Positions 35,034 through 45,115 of a stretch of 64,000 nt of DNA are shown here, one piece after another (the first letter of the stretch is position 1; every line of letters starts with the position of its first letter). This DNA comes from Gordius sp. MW1. Lineage: Eukaryota; Nematomorpha; Gordioida; Gordea; Gordiidae. The stretch spans positions 2,604,001-2,668,000 of the forward strand of contig OZ038527.1 of the NCBI GenBank assembly GCA_964036665.1, in the 5' to 3' direction. The position numbers and the translations under genes were made by a program. The notes below the pieces were generated by a model. The model did no database searches. It was not told the origin of the DNA and saw nothing but the letters and a program-made list of their open reading frames with translations.

Positions 35034-35722
35034 ACAATGGGAATTTTCCCCGGGAAATTCCCGTTTTTTCCCGGGAAACTTCCCTGAGAAAAAATGTTTT
35101 TCCCCTAGGGAAAATTCCCCTCCAAAAAAAATGTATTTTTATTATATATCTTTGATCTAATTTGGTTCATATCTTATTTTAATTTAGTTAAATTTTATAT
35201 TCACCTCGTGGTAACTAATATTTTAAATATTTCCTATTTTCACTTGTGTTAGTACTTGGTAACTTCATAAACATTTAGAACATTCTTTCTTGTAAGTAAG
35301 GTAATTAATACATTTTTATAAATATAATTTATATTTTGCAGCTTTTATACATTTTATTCTGAATCTGATACTAACTTTCATCAACTAAAAATCAAGTTTT
35401 ATATTCATCTGGATTTTCAAATATTATATTCATACGGTAAATTTAATTATGATTATAGATATCATATCATAATATTTTGCAGATTTAAGTCAATTTACAT
35501 TGCCAGACTGAAACTAAATTTCATCAACTCAAATTTAAGTAATGTAGTTTTTTAATTGCTATGCAATCAATGGTTATATTAACATCTAAATTTTTGACTA
35601 ATTAATTGTCATATTTAAATCAACACAATTTAAACTTGTATATTTTAATGAAAATTTAACTACATTTATATACTCTTATTCTATTTAAACAAACTTAAAT
35701 AATAATTAACTTAGTATCTTTG

Positions 35723-35899
35723 ATGCCAAGAAAAACATCTGATATATACAAACACTTTTCCAACCATGTAGCATCAAATAAAAAGGGCTTCATAGCCATT
35801 TGCAATTATTGCAATCTAAAATACACCTTTCCAAATTCAACAAAAATGGCTAGTCATATAGCTAAATGCCCTGTTTTTATTAGTTCAAAAAATTGTTAA
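35723..35899 (+). pseudogene. BED zinc-finger N-terminus of the hAT transposase
   Basis: ATG opens a 58-codon frame (MPRKTSDIYKHFSNHV...) with the BED finger pattern: CNYC at residues 27-30, then HIAKC at about 45-49. The frame stops at 35899, before the rest of the transposase. Confidence 0.7.
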
Positions 35900-36030
35900 G
35901 AAGTTTACTTAATGCCGCCCTCTCCACAATCATCAATTTGTAAGTAATTCCTCAAAAATGCCCTGTAGAACAAACATCTGCTTCATGTGACCCGAAACAA
36001 TCAACATCCAATATAAAATATTTTGATAGT

Positions 36031-37566
36031 ATGTCCCAGTCTCAGCAAGAGAAGTTAGATGAAAAGTTAGCATTAGCTATTTTTTTGTCTAATTGCCCTT
36101 TTTGTATCATTGAGAATCCATATTGGAAGAAGTTCTTTAAGTGTATAAAGCACTCCTACAAACTTCCTTCCAGAAAGGCAATAGGAGATCCATTGTTGAC
36201 TAAACAATTTGACAAGATTACAATGATTGTGAATGATAAATTAAAGTCAGCCTCAAACTTGACCCTAGTCAGCGATGGGTGGACCAATATCAGGGGAGAA
36301 TCAATAAAAAACTTCATTATTATGACCCCAAAACCAATTTTTTTTTTAAATCTATTGATACTGGGTCAAATGCCCATACGGGAGAATATATATCAGGGGA
36401 ATTTTTAAAAGCAATGCAAGAAATTGGATCTCAAAAGTTTATTGCGATTGTGACTGACAATGCCAAGAATATGAAAAAAGCTTGGTAACTGGTGAAACTG
36501 GAACACCCTTCCATTGAATGTTTCGGCTTCGCGGCTCATGGCCTTAATTTAATGATTAAGGATGTTTGCAATAAGATTGTTTCAATACAAACCATTGTAG
36601 CAAAAGCCAAAAGGCTTATAAAGTACATTAAATTCAGTGGAATTTTATATTCCACATTTAAACAAAGACAAACATTAAAAAATCGTATGGTAACTTTGAA
36701 AATTCTTTGCCCTACAAGATGGGGTGGTGTTGTATTAATGTTAGAGAGTCTTCTATGCAATAAAGATGTATTACAGGAGCTAGCTATTAGTGATAGCTTC
36801 AGCGATAGAAGATAAAGACAAATATTGCTAGACAATGATGGATTTTGGGTGCAAGTTAAGAAAATTATTACCTTTTTACAGATAATTTTAACAAAAATAT
36901 CGGCAATTGAAAGCGATAGCGGACTTTTATCGGATGTTGTTGAAGCCTTCCATGTTATTAAAACTCATTTCGATGAAAATTGTATTCAAGAATTTAGCCT
37001 TATCGATTCAAATATCATCAAAAAATGTATCAAAAAGCGGAAATTATTTTGCTGCAAACAATTTCATATGTGGCAAACTTGCTTGACCCCCGTATTGTGG
37101 ACATCATTTAACCCACAATGAAATAGGTGACGCAATCCAAGCAATTAAGTTAGTATCAGAAGACGCAGAATTAAATATAGGCAAAGTTGTTGCGAATTTG
37201 GCCGAGTTTCGCGCCAAAGACGGCTTATTCGCTGAAAGGTTTATATGGGAAAGTGCAGAATACACTTCCCCCCTAACATGGTGGAAAGGGTTGTGTATAG
37301 ATCAACCCCTGTCGGCAGTCGCTATCCGCCTCTTCTATCCCAGCGACCAGTGCCTCAACCGAAAGAATATGGTCTACCTTGGAAATGTTCATTCCAAATC
37401 GCGCAATCGGAATAAAAATGAGAAAATAAAGAAATTAGTATCCATCAGGCATAACATGCAGTTGAATGAAATTGTAAATTTTTATACACAAAAAACATTT
37501 TTGTTATCATCCTCTGATGAGTCAATGTCTTCCCTCAATGAAGATTCCGATATTGAAAATTTATAA
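36031..37566 (+). pseudogene. hAT transposase body, frameshifted
   Basis: The parts in order are LTLVSDGWTNIRGESI (DUF659-like, about 36258-36305), IVTDNAKNMKKAW, then after an in-frame stop CFGFAAHGLNLMIKDV, LCPTRWGG, and a C-terminal dimerisation region (SPLTWWKGL, NVHSKSRNRNKNEKIKKLV, about 37268-37440). Breaks occur at about 36340 (T run), 36486, 36813 and 37120-37200. Intact hAT transposases would cut and paste the element; this copy cannot. Confidence 0.85.
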
Positions 37567-37799
37567 CTATGATTTATATTTTATTGTGATTGCTTGTATT
37601 TGCTTCTTTATATTGTTCGACAAATAAATTCAAGTAGTTTTAATCATACTCCTTAACATTTTTTATACTAATTTATCTATTTAGCTCGTTATTTCCCCTT
37701 AATTTAATGTTTTTCCCCTAAATTCCTGTTTTTTCCCCAAAATTTCCGGGTAATTTCCCCTAATGAAAATTTCCGGGAAAATATCCAACCCTACGTAAA

Positions 37800-38641
37800 C
37801 ATTAATTCATAAAAAAATATTTAAACAATTAATTAGTTAATAACTTAACATTTCATGTAGAGCTATTGAGTCGTTAGGCTTGATTGTTAATAGAACTTTG
37901 CAATATTACCAAAAAGACAAAAAACGAAATATTATATAAAATACACAACACACTAAATGTATGAATTCTTGCAAAATTGGCTGCTCATTCACTCGCTTCA
38001 ATCTAATTTAATTTGAAGGGCAATTTATAAAATATCTGGATTTTTTAATAAAAAATTTTTAGATTTGCAGGTCTAAACCTTTTTCCTTAGATATTCAATG
38101 AGTGTATAATTCTATAATGAAAAATAATTAAACAATGTACATATTGAATGGAGGTGTGAACCTTTTGGACAACACTATATATTTACACCATTGTTCAAGA
38201 TGCTCTATTTAAGACATAACTGCGCTTAACGTGTTAAGCATATATAAGGTAAAATTTTATTGAATATCGCCTAGACATTTAACAAAATATAGATTAAGTG
38301 TCCAGTTAATCATGTAAACAACTATAAACTATCTTCTGCCATAAATTTATTAGTTGCCAAGAAAAAAGAGAATAATAGAAAAACGTAATTACAAGACCAA
38401 AATATATAGGTTCATTAAATCAATTGGGTTAAATAAAATACATATATTATGAACCGTCTAAAATATTATTTAAAGGCACTTTTGAACAAGTTTCGATATT
38501 ATAAGGCGTACAGCAAAATTTGAATATTCACCTAGTTCTCATATCTAGTATTTAAAGAAAGTGACTACTGAGATGTTTAAAAACGCAATTAAGAAGATCA
38601 AGATGATATTGACAGTTTATTTACAACGGTACAAATAATAA
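37800..38641 (+). repeat. Upstream cassette of serpin copy 2 (segmental duplication)
   Basis: This matches the serpin 3 upstream region from about 60900 to 61770. Shared phrases include 'aacatttcat', TTGCAATATT, TTTACACCAT, 'gattaagtgtccagt' and 'tatcttctgccata'. It is interrupted at 38641 by the Helitron, and the last few bases before the TATA box resume at 41671. Confidence 0.8.
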
Positions 38642-38927
38642 TCTAATATATAAAATTCTCGTGTAACAGTGTGCGTAGTTAAACTTCTCCGAAACGTCTG
38701 CACCGATTTTTATGAAAATTTCTGCGAATATTTGGTAGGTCTGAGAATAGGTTTCAAACTTTTTCCCGAATCTCTAAGTGTTAAGACGTCAAGTTATTTT
38801 GTTTTATACGTTTTGACGTTTAATAAAATGTCAATCAAACGCAACCTCATGACGTAATGCGTATTTATCGTCTGCTTTGAAAATTTGCATATACAGTTCT
38901 TTACTTTTTAGAACATTTTTACCCTCA

Positions 38928-39060
38928 TACTCATGGGCGTACCCAGGTTTTGAATGAGGGGGGGGGGGCAAAACGTTTAAAAGTTCATTGAGAGGGGGCA
39001 AAACATAAATTTTTTTAATTTTCAATGTTTTGCATTGAAAACTGCGTACGCCCATGCTCA
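38928..39060. mobile_element. Short CATGGGCGTAC-ended element with poly-G
   Basis: CATGGGCGTAC on the left is mirrored by GTACGCCCATG on the right. Inside, two GGGGGCAAAAC motifs each follow a run of G. Flanking CTCATA copies look like a 6-bp target duplication. The array unit it interrupts is intact in the next copies downstream. Confidence 0.65.
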
Positions 39061-39570
39061 TATTAAATGTCCTTCATAGATAAATTCTCTGAATCGGTAA
39101 TAAATTAAAATTGTATAAATTTATTAGAGATCATTCCATAAGATTAAAGGTTCAACGGGTAAGTTTTAATTTTAATTGTTATAATATTTACCCTCATATT
39201 CAATGTTCTTCATAGATAAATTCTCTAAATCGGCAATAAATTAAAATTGTATAAATTTATTAAAGATCATTCCATAAAATTGAAGGTTAAACGGGTAAGT
39301 TTTACTTTTAATTATTATAATATTTACCCCCATATTCAATGTTCTTTATGGGAAATTCTCTAAATCGGCAAATATAAATTGTATAAATTTATTAAAGATC
39401 ATTCCGTAAGATAAAGGTTTAACGGGTAAGTATTGATTTTAATTATTATAATATTTACCCTTATATTCAATGTTCGTCATAGATAAATTCTTTTAATCGG
39501 CAATAAATTAAATATAAATTTATTAAAGTTTCATAAGATCAAAGGTTTAACGGGTAAGTTTTAATTTACC
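39055..39570 (+). repeat. Tandem array, four copies of about 135 bp
   Basis: AAATCGGCAATAAATTAAA-type text recurs at about 39093, 39228, 39363 and 39499. Each is followed by AAAGATCATTCCATAA and AACGGGTAAGTTTTA, with small variants. Confidence 0.85.
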
Positions 39571-40138
39571 TAAATTTGTAAAAGTAGACATTATCTAATA
39601 TATAAAATATTTTGTAGGATCTTTGCATTGTCATTGCCAATTTTAATATTAGTCGTTTTGGTATGAGTTTACCAAAACGGCTTAACCGATTTTTATAAAA
39701 ATTTCTGCGAATATTTGATAGGTCTGAGAATAGGTTTTAAACTTTATTCTAAATCTCTAATTAGATTAAAATAAGACAAAAAATAAAAGCAATAATTTTC
39801 CTATCATTGGTAGGTCTGAGAATAGGTTTAAAACTATATTCGAAATCTCTAAGTGATTATTTAGTTTTATATGTTTTGACGTTTAATAAAACGTCAATCA
39901 AAAGCAACCTCATGACGTCATATGACGTCACAGGGATACTGTAACATGCAACAATTTACGTCATAGCTGTATACTGTAAAATCCGACAATATAAATACTC
40001 TAATGTATAAAAATGCTGAAGTATTCTACTTTAAAAAACACCATATAGCAAGGGCGTAGCTTGCATGAGAATTCGATAGTTGTTTTTAACCTTTAAGTAA
40101 TTCAATTTGATATATTAAATATGTTATATTTATAGGTA

Positions 40139-41580
40139 ACAATACCAGCTAAACGCAAAAGGAACAATTTGGGTCGTCAAACGAACCAAAATGCAGTCGT
40201 GAAAAAAAAAGAGTACAAAGAGCAGACGAACATATCCTACAAAACAATGCAGAAAAGCGTGTGAGGATGGCCCACGTAAATCACAATCGCAAGAGGCACG
40301 AGATGAACGAAATCAACAAAGACGATTAAAAAAAAGCTCGCCGATTTGTACACTTAGAGAAAATGATTTACACCGCCAACAAGTACATCGAGCATTTAAA
40401 TCGGCTTCATTCCCTTGACTAGCATTCCAGTATGAGCCTGATGTTGAATATTACGCCTATTCCAAATTAGTGATTGGTACTATGGACAAGGTTTGTCTTC
40501 ATTTCTTGCACTCAAATTTAAAAATGAATCGGCCGGGATGTGTTGCGCATCAGGAAAAGTTCGACTAACGGAGATTGAAACACCACCTCAACCATTGCAC
40601 GGTTTACTTATCGGTATGGATCCTGATTCTTGCCTGTTCCTGAAGTCAATTCGGACATTCAATTCATGCTTCCAAATGACATCGTTCGGAGCAACAAAAA
40701 TAGTTCTAAATAATGCTGCAAAAGGTCAACAATTTAATTCAACGTTTAAAATAAAAGGCCAGGTTTTTAGCAAAGTGGGTTAATTGCTCTCGATGCCAAA
40801 CTAATCTTATAAATTTACCTTATGGGTGGTGACTACTCCGAACGCGCACTCGCTAATCGCGTGGATACACGTTGCTGCTACAACAACCTCGATTCACCTT
40901 TTGCCAGGCGTATTGTGAGCGAACTGGACGTTCTGTTGAATGAGCACAATGAATTATTGAAATTATTTAAATCACACATGCCCAAATAAATGCCAATTAC
41001 GCTATTGTCATCGATTCCCAGTTGGAGAGCACATTCGTAGATTCAATGCACCTAAAGTTAGCGACCCCGGAATCATGGTTGGGGACCTTACGGCTTTGCG
41101 CCAATTAGTGATTCGAAGAAGAGATAACAATCTTCAGTTCATTGCTGATACCCACCGTTCATATGACGTTCTCGAATAAATGATAATTTTTTGGAAAGGG
41201 CAAGATGGATCTTGCATAAACATTAAACAACGAGATCCCCTAACAGGTACTTTATTCTTTATTAAAAACATGATTACTCATTTTCAATTAATTGGAATAC
41301 ACATTATTACAGAAGCCGAACAAACAAGAAGGTTAGCTCGCAGGATTATTATGCATATCGTTTGATGATTAGACGCAGTTAAGACAACGTCATACTACGA
41401 TGTCCGCTTTGCCACTAATTCATGGTCGACATGTATAAGAATATAGAGAGCAAAAGTCTACGAATCTTAGGATATAATTAACATGAACTGCGTGCGGAAG
41501 AATACATTCACTTACGAGATGCTATTGCGAGCAACGCTTACACAGCCTAAATTGGTAACTCTATTATTCTACCATCATCG
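40139..41580 (+). pseudogene. Helitron replicase N-terminal region, decayed
   Basis: Segments in several frames: PAKRKRNNLGRQTNQN and AEKRVRMAHVNHNRKRHEMN; then ALKFKNESAGMCCASGKVRL, FLKSIRTFNSCFQMTSFGAT and FNSTFKIKGQVF (40493-40783); then RIVSELDVLLNEHNEL, LIFWKGQDGSCINIKQRDPL, and YIHLRDAI at the end. This is the Helitron-like N-terminal domain, ahead of the Rep nuclease and helicase, which are missing here. Stops occur throughout. Confidence 0.85.
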
Positions 41581-41678
41581 TAATGTAAACGCTACTCAAA
41601 AATTGTTTCTACATTGTTATTTAGCTAATTAGGGACTAAGCCAAAGCAACGCTTGGCCGGGTACAGCTAGTAATATAG

Positions 41679-41856
41679 TATATAACTTCACTCTATTATG
41701 CCATCGAGATAATATATTTCAAGATCGACATGTTTATTACATTACTATGCTTCGGTGAGTTTTTAGTTTTTCAATTAAATGTATATATCTTTTTAGCCTT
41801 AACACTCATAACTGCGAGTTTAGGTGCAGACGTTAACCCACAAGACATCAAATTAA
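41679..41856 (+). pseudogene. Serpin copy 2, truncated after signal peptide
   Basis: The TATA box is at 41679-41685. Exon 1 is 41730-41754 (MFITLLCF), then a 42-nt intron, and exon 2 starts at 41797 (TLITASLGADVNPQDIKL). Homology to copies 1 and 3 stops at about 41856, and the frame ends within a few codons at TAA. The rest of the gene is not found between here and 60.7 kb, so the copy has lost about 93% of its coding sequence. Family A repeat follows at 41868. Confidence 0.88.
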
Positions 41857-41867
41857 ATTTTTGTCCC

Positions 41868-42105
41868 TCATAAAAACTCGGGCCTTCGGCCCTCGTGGGA
41901 AGGGGGAGGGGGAAAAGGTAAAGGGAGGGGGGGGAGGTGCAGGAGGGAGGGGGGAGGTGCAGGAGGGAAGGGGGAACGAAACTCATTTATACTCCGTATA
42001 AACGTAGCATAATTGCTATGCAATTTATGGGCGAGAAAGGTGGGAAGGGGCGAGAATGCCTATAGGGGGGTATAAAATGCAACATGAGTAGTTAATTATT
42101 TATAC
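41868..42105 (+). repeat. Repeat family A copy
   Basis: ACTCGGGCCTTCGGCCC hairpin, G-rich run, TACTCCGTATAAACGTAGCA, GCTATGCAATTTATGGGCGA, and GCCTATAGGGGGG at the end. Confidence 0.85.
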
Positions 42106-42111
42106 AAATAC

Positions 42112-42172
42112 TAGCTGACCCGGCAAACGTTGTTTTGCTATATACATTATATAAAGTATCTGGTTTATTAGA
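42112..42172 (-). repeat. Helitron 3'-end fragment, reverse orientation
   Basis: ACTAGCTGACCCGGCAAACG is the reverse of a Helitron terminus (GCCGGGTCAGCTAGT). It truncates the neighbouring gypsy LTR at 42173. Confidence 0.65.
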
Positions 42173-42319
42173 TAACATATAAGAAACAAAACAAAAGGTG
42201 ACTATGGTAATTACAATAACACGTTTAAATAGACATTCAATTTACACAATTAACATTGCATTTCAATTCGAACGCTCAAGGTCATGCCAATTAGGTAGAT
42301 AGTATTTGCATACATTACA
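42173..42319 (-). repeat. 3' LTR remnant of the minus-strand gypsy element
   Basis: On the - strand it begins TGTAATGTATGC directly after a polypurine tract (AAAGGGGGAG at about 42324-42333). The same 150 bp recurs at 49965-50125. Its far end is cut by the Helitron fragment. Confidence 0.8.
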
Positions 42320-43345
42320 TTACTCCCCCTTTCAAAGTTGCCCTCCATCGTATCGATCAGGTGGTTTGGATACCCTTTTGTGTTCTAGAATGTTTCGCTC
42401 GGACACCGCACCTTGGTCAATTGTTGTTCTTTCCCGTAACTGATCTCCGTGTTTCCTTCTTGTATTTCCGTCTATATAAACGTCATACGTAGTCGAACTT
42501 GTTCGTGCTTCTACAAGTCCTTCCCTCCATCCCGGACTTGTGTCATTATGCACCCACACCTGCTGCTCGGGTTCGAAGAATCTTTCTTGGGTCCATCGGT
42601 TTTTATAGTAATTTTGTTTCCAGATCGATTCTTTAACCTTGTCGCGAGTCGTTCTTCTGAGCTGGTCTAGCGTCGTACGAATCCTGCGATTAAACATCGC
42701 CTCAGCCTGGCTAATACCGGTAGTCACGTTTTGACTCCTACGCATGCTCATTAATACTTGTAGTTAGTTTAACGAGTCATTAACCCCCGACTTTTTATTC
42801 GCATAGAACTTACTTTTAATAGTTCTAATATATCTCTCGGCTAAACCATTAGTTTTGGGGTGGTAGGGCAGTCCCGTAAATTGAACTATGCCATTGTTTT
42901 TACAAAAAATTTTAAATTCTGTAGATTTAAATTGCGGGCCATTGTCACTGACAATATATCTAGGTAACCCAAAACGCGCAAAAATTGTCCTTAAATTTTT
43001 GATAATTTTTGTTGAGTTTATCTCGCCCAGCTCCATTTTTGTAAAAGCATCAATGCAAACTAACCAATACTTCTTATTAATGGGTCCCGCTGAGTCTATG
43101 TGGACCCGTTCCCAAGGCTTGTTAGGAACGTTCCAAGCGTATAGGGGTACCTCTTTAATGTTTGGTCGTTCTTCTTGGCAATATTTACAGGTATTAACGT
43201 ATTTTTCTATGTCTACGTCAATATTATTCCAGTACCCATAGTATCTCCTTAATAACTTCATAGCCACGATTCCCGGATGACCATCATGTAAAATTTTAAA
43301 AATATCTGGCCTTACTTTTTCCGGAATTATAAGTCGATCTTTATA
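42320..43345 (-). pseudogene. Gypsy integrase and tail (minus-strand element)
   Basis: From 43345 down: IIPEKVRPDIFKILHDGHPG (zinc-binding region), CKYC, and the catalytic D in RVHIDSAGP. IVSDNGPQFKS supplies the second D and HPKTNGLAERYIRTIK the E. After a short frame break at 42752-42764 the tail continues as SQAEAMFNRRIRTTLDQLRR to RVSKPPDRYDGGQL, ending at the polypurine tract. A stop separates the two parts. The sequence is clearly different from the 4.4-kb gypsy element, so this is a second family. Confidence 0.85.
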
Positions 43346-44478
43346 AAATAAACTCGGGCCTTCCGCCCTCATGGAAATGGGGAGGGGGGAAGGGAAGAGG
43401 ATAAGAGAAGAGTGAACTCTTCTATACTCTGGATAAAAGTAGCATATTTGCTATGCAATTTATGGGCGAGAAAAATGGGAAGGGGCGAGAATGCCTATAG
43501 AGGGTATTCATGCAAAATGATTAGTTAATTATTTATACAAAAAGAGTCAAAAAAACGATAAAAAAATTTTCGATTAACATTTTGACCAATGGTCATTTTT
43601 TCATTGGTCAGCAGCCAGGATAAGGTAAAAGTGGATTTAAATTCAAAAGAGTTAAAAAAAACGAAAAAAAATTTTTGATTCACATTTTGGCCAATGCTCG
43701 TTTTTTTCCATTGGTCAGCAGCCAGGACACGGTAAAAGTGGATATAAATTCATAAGAGTCAAAAAAAAACGTAAAAAAAAATTTTCGATTTATTTGGTTA
43801 ATGGTCATTTTTTCCATCGGTCAGCAGCCAACGGACGGCCAAATAGCCATATTATCAATGGTATTAACAAGAACAATCATAAGAGTCAAAAAAAACGAAA
43901 AAAAAATGTTCGATTCACATTTTGGCCAATGGTCATTTCATTCCATTGGTCAGCAGCCAACGGACGGCCAAAAAGTCTTATTATCAATGGTATTAACAAG
44001 AACAATATATTAATTTAAACAAAAAAAATAAAAAAAAATTTGGCCTCTCCGGGATTCGAACCCACATCAGGAGAGGCATAGGCTTTTGTAGGGGGGGGGG
44101 AAGGGGGCACAGGGACCCATATCAGTAGAGGCATAGGCTCTGCTAGGGGAGGGCATAGGGTAATTGTCAATGTTAGTCAAAAAAAACGAAAAAAATAATT
44201 TCGATTCACATTTTGGCCAATGGTCATTTTTTCCATCGGTCAGCAGCAAGCGGACGGCCAAAAAGGCTTAATAGCAATGGTGGTAACAAGAACAATCATA
44301 AGAGTCAAAAAACCCTGGGATTCGAACCCAAAAAAACTAGTTAAACCATAAATTGCATAGCAATTAATTATAATAAGCGTTATGGGTGCGTTACACGTTC
44401 GGTGCGGACGCGTTCGGTGCGTTACCGTGACTTTGGAAAATGGAAAGCGAGCCCATAAATTGCATGGCAATTAAAAAG
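43346..44478. repeat. Family A and B repeats inserted into the gypsy integrase/RNase H junction
   Basis: Family A spans 43346-43540. Family B units with B-box-like GATTCGAACCC on the forward strand follow to about 44335 (44053, 44311). A hairpin-core piece lies at 44345. The GGTGCGGACGCGTTCGGTGC repeat with hairpin core is at 44390-44475. The gypsy reading resumes at about 44479. Confidence 0.75.
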
Positions 44479-44861
44479 ATTATTTTCAAAAGAAATGTAA
44501 TTTCTTAATTGCAGGTATTTTCGTACGTTATCGTTATTTGGAGAGCCTTGCCATCTATTTTTAAATTGCTCTATAACTTCTTTATCTTTTATTGTTTTTT
44601 CTACAATATTTTTTGTATTCAAAGTCAAGTCATCGATTAATTGTAATTTAATTCTTCGTATATCATTATCTATGTTTAAAATATGAGGTCAATCCTTTGG
44701 GCATAACCGAGAAAGTGCATCAGCACACTGATTAGATTTCCCTGGGATGTATTTTATATCATAATCATATTGGAGTAATTTAATTGCCCATCTTAGTAAC
44801 CTATTATTAGTTATTTTACTAAGATCCCGGGTTGTCCCAAAAATATTTATAAGAGGGTGGT
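44479..44861 (-). pseudogene. Gypsy RNase H C-terminal part
   Basis: On the - strand: INIFGTTRDLSKITNNRLLR, then AIKLLQYDYDIKYIPGK, ADALSRL and WQGSPNNDNVRKYLQLRN. This is the RNase H end and the linker to integrase. It is broken at 44861 by the foldback element, and the first half of RNase H continues at 48889. Confidence 0.8.
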
Positions 44862-45115
44862 TAGAGTTGTTAAATTGCTAATTTAGCAATGCTAACTATG
44901 TGCTATGCTCGAGCACGAACACTAGCTGGGTAATATGCTAGTTTAACACAATGAGTGCTAGTTGCTCGGTGCAATAGTTTTAACAGTAGCACGTAAAAAT
45001 GCTCGAGAGGTTAGTCGAAGCAGCCAAATCTGTTAAAAAATTTAGGAGGAGCTCGAGCAGTAAATTCGAGCAGATAGTAGATTGAATTGCTATTTGTTAA
45101 AATTACAATTGTAAT
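44862..45115 (+). repeat. Left terminal inverted repeat of the foldback element
   Basis: This arm matches the reverse complement of 48635-48880 with scattered differences and one extra block of about 25 bp (near 45075-45098). Confidence 0.85.

Larger units (their letters stand above)
35034..37793 (+). mobile_element. hAT transposon with BED-finger transposase (decayed)
   Basis: The ends are inverted over TAGGG(A/T)TGG, and CCCGGGAAA/TTTCCCGGG-rich stretches follow inside both ends (35048-35110 and 37735-37780), a terminal pattern well known for hAT elements. No matching 8-bp flank remains. A BED-type zinc finger and a broken transposase lie inside (35723-37566). The right edge abuts the duplicated serpin upstream cassette at about 37800. 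Confidence 0.8.
38642..41670 (+). mobile_element. Helitron with nested insertions
   Basis: The 5' end is TCTAATATATAAAATTCTCG. The 3' end is a hairpin (GCCAAAGC-AAC-GCTTGGC) followed by CGGGTACAGCTAG. The flanking bases are A and T, the usual Helitron target. It contains a second 5'-like end (TCTAATATATAAAATATTTTG at 39594), so the left 0.95 kb is probably an older truncated copy carrying a short poly-G element and a tandem array. The Rep N-terminal region is decayed (40139-41580). Confidence 0.85.

Noticed and set aside
35034..37793. An 8-bp TSD for the BED-finger hAT
   Set aside because: The 8 bases on either side of the inverted ends (TACTGAAC and CGTAAACA) do not match, so no TSD is claimed.
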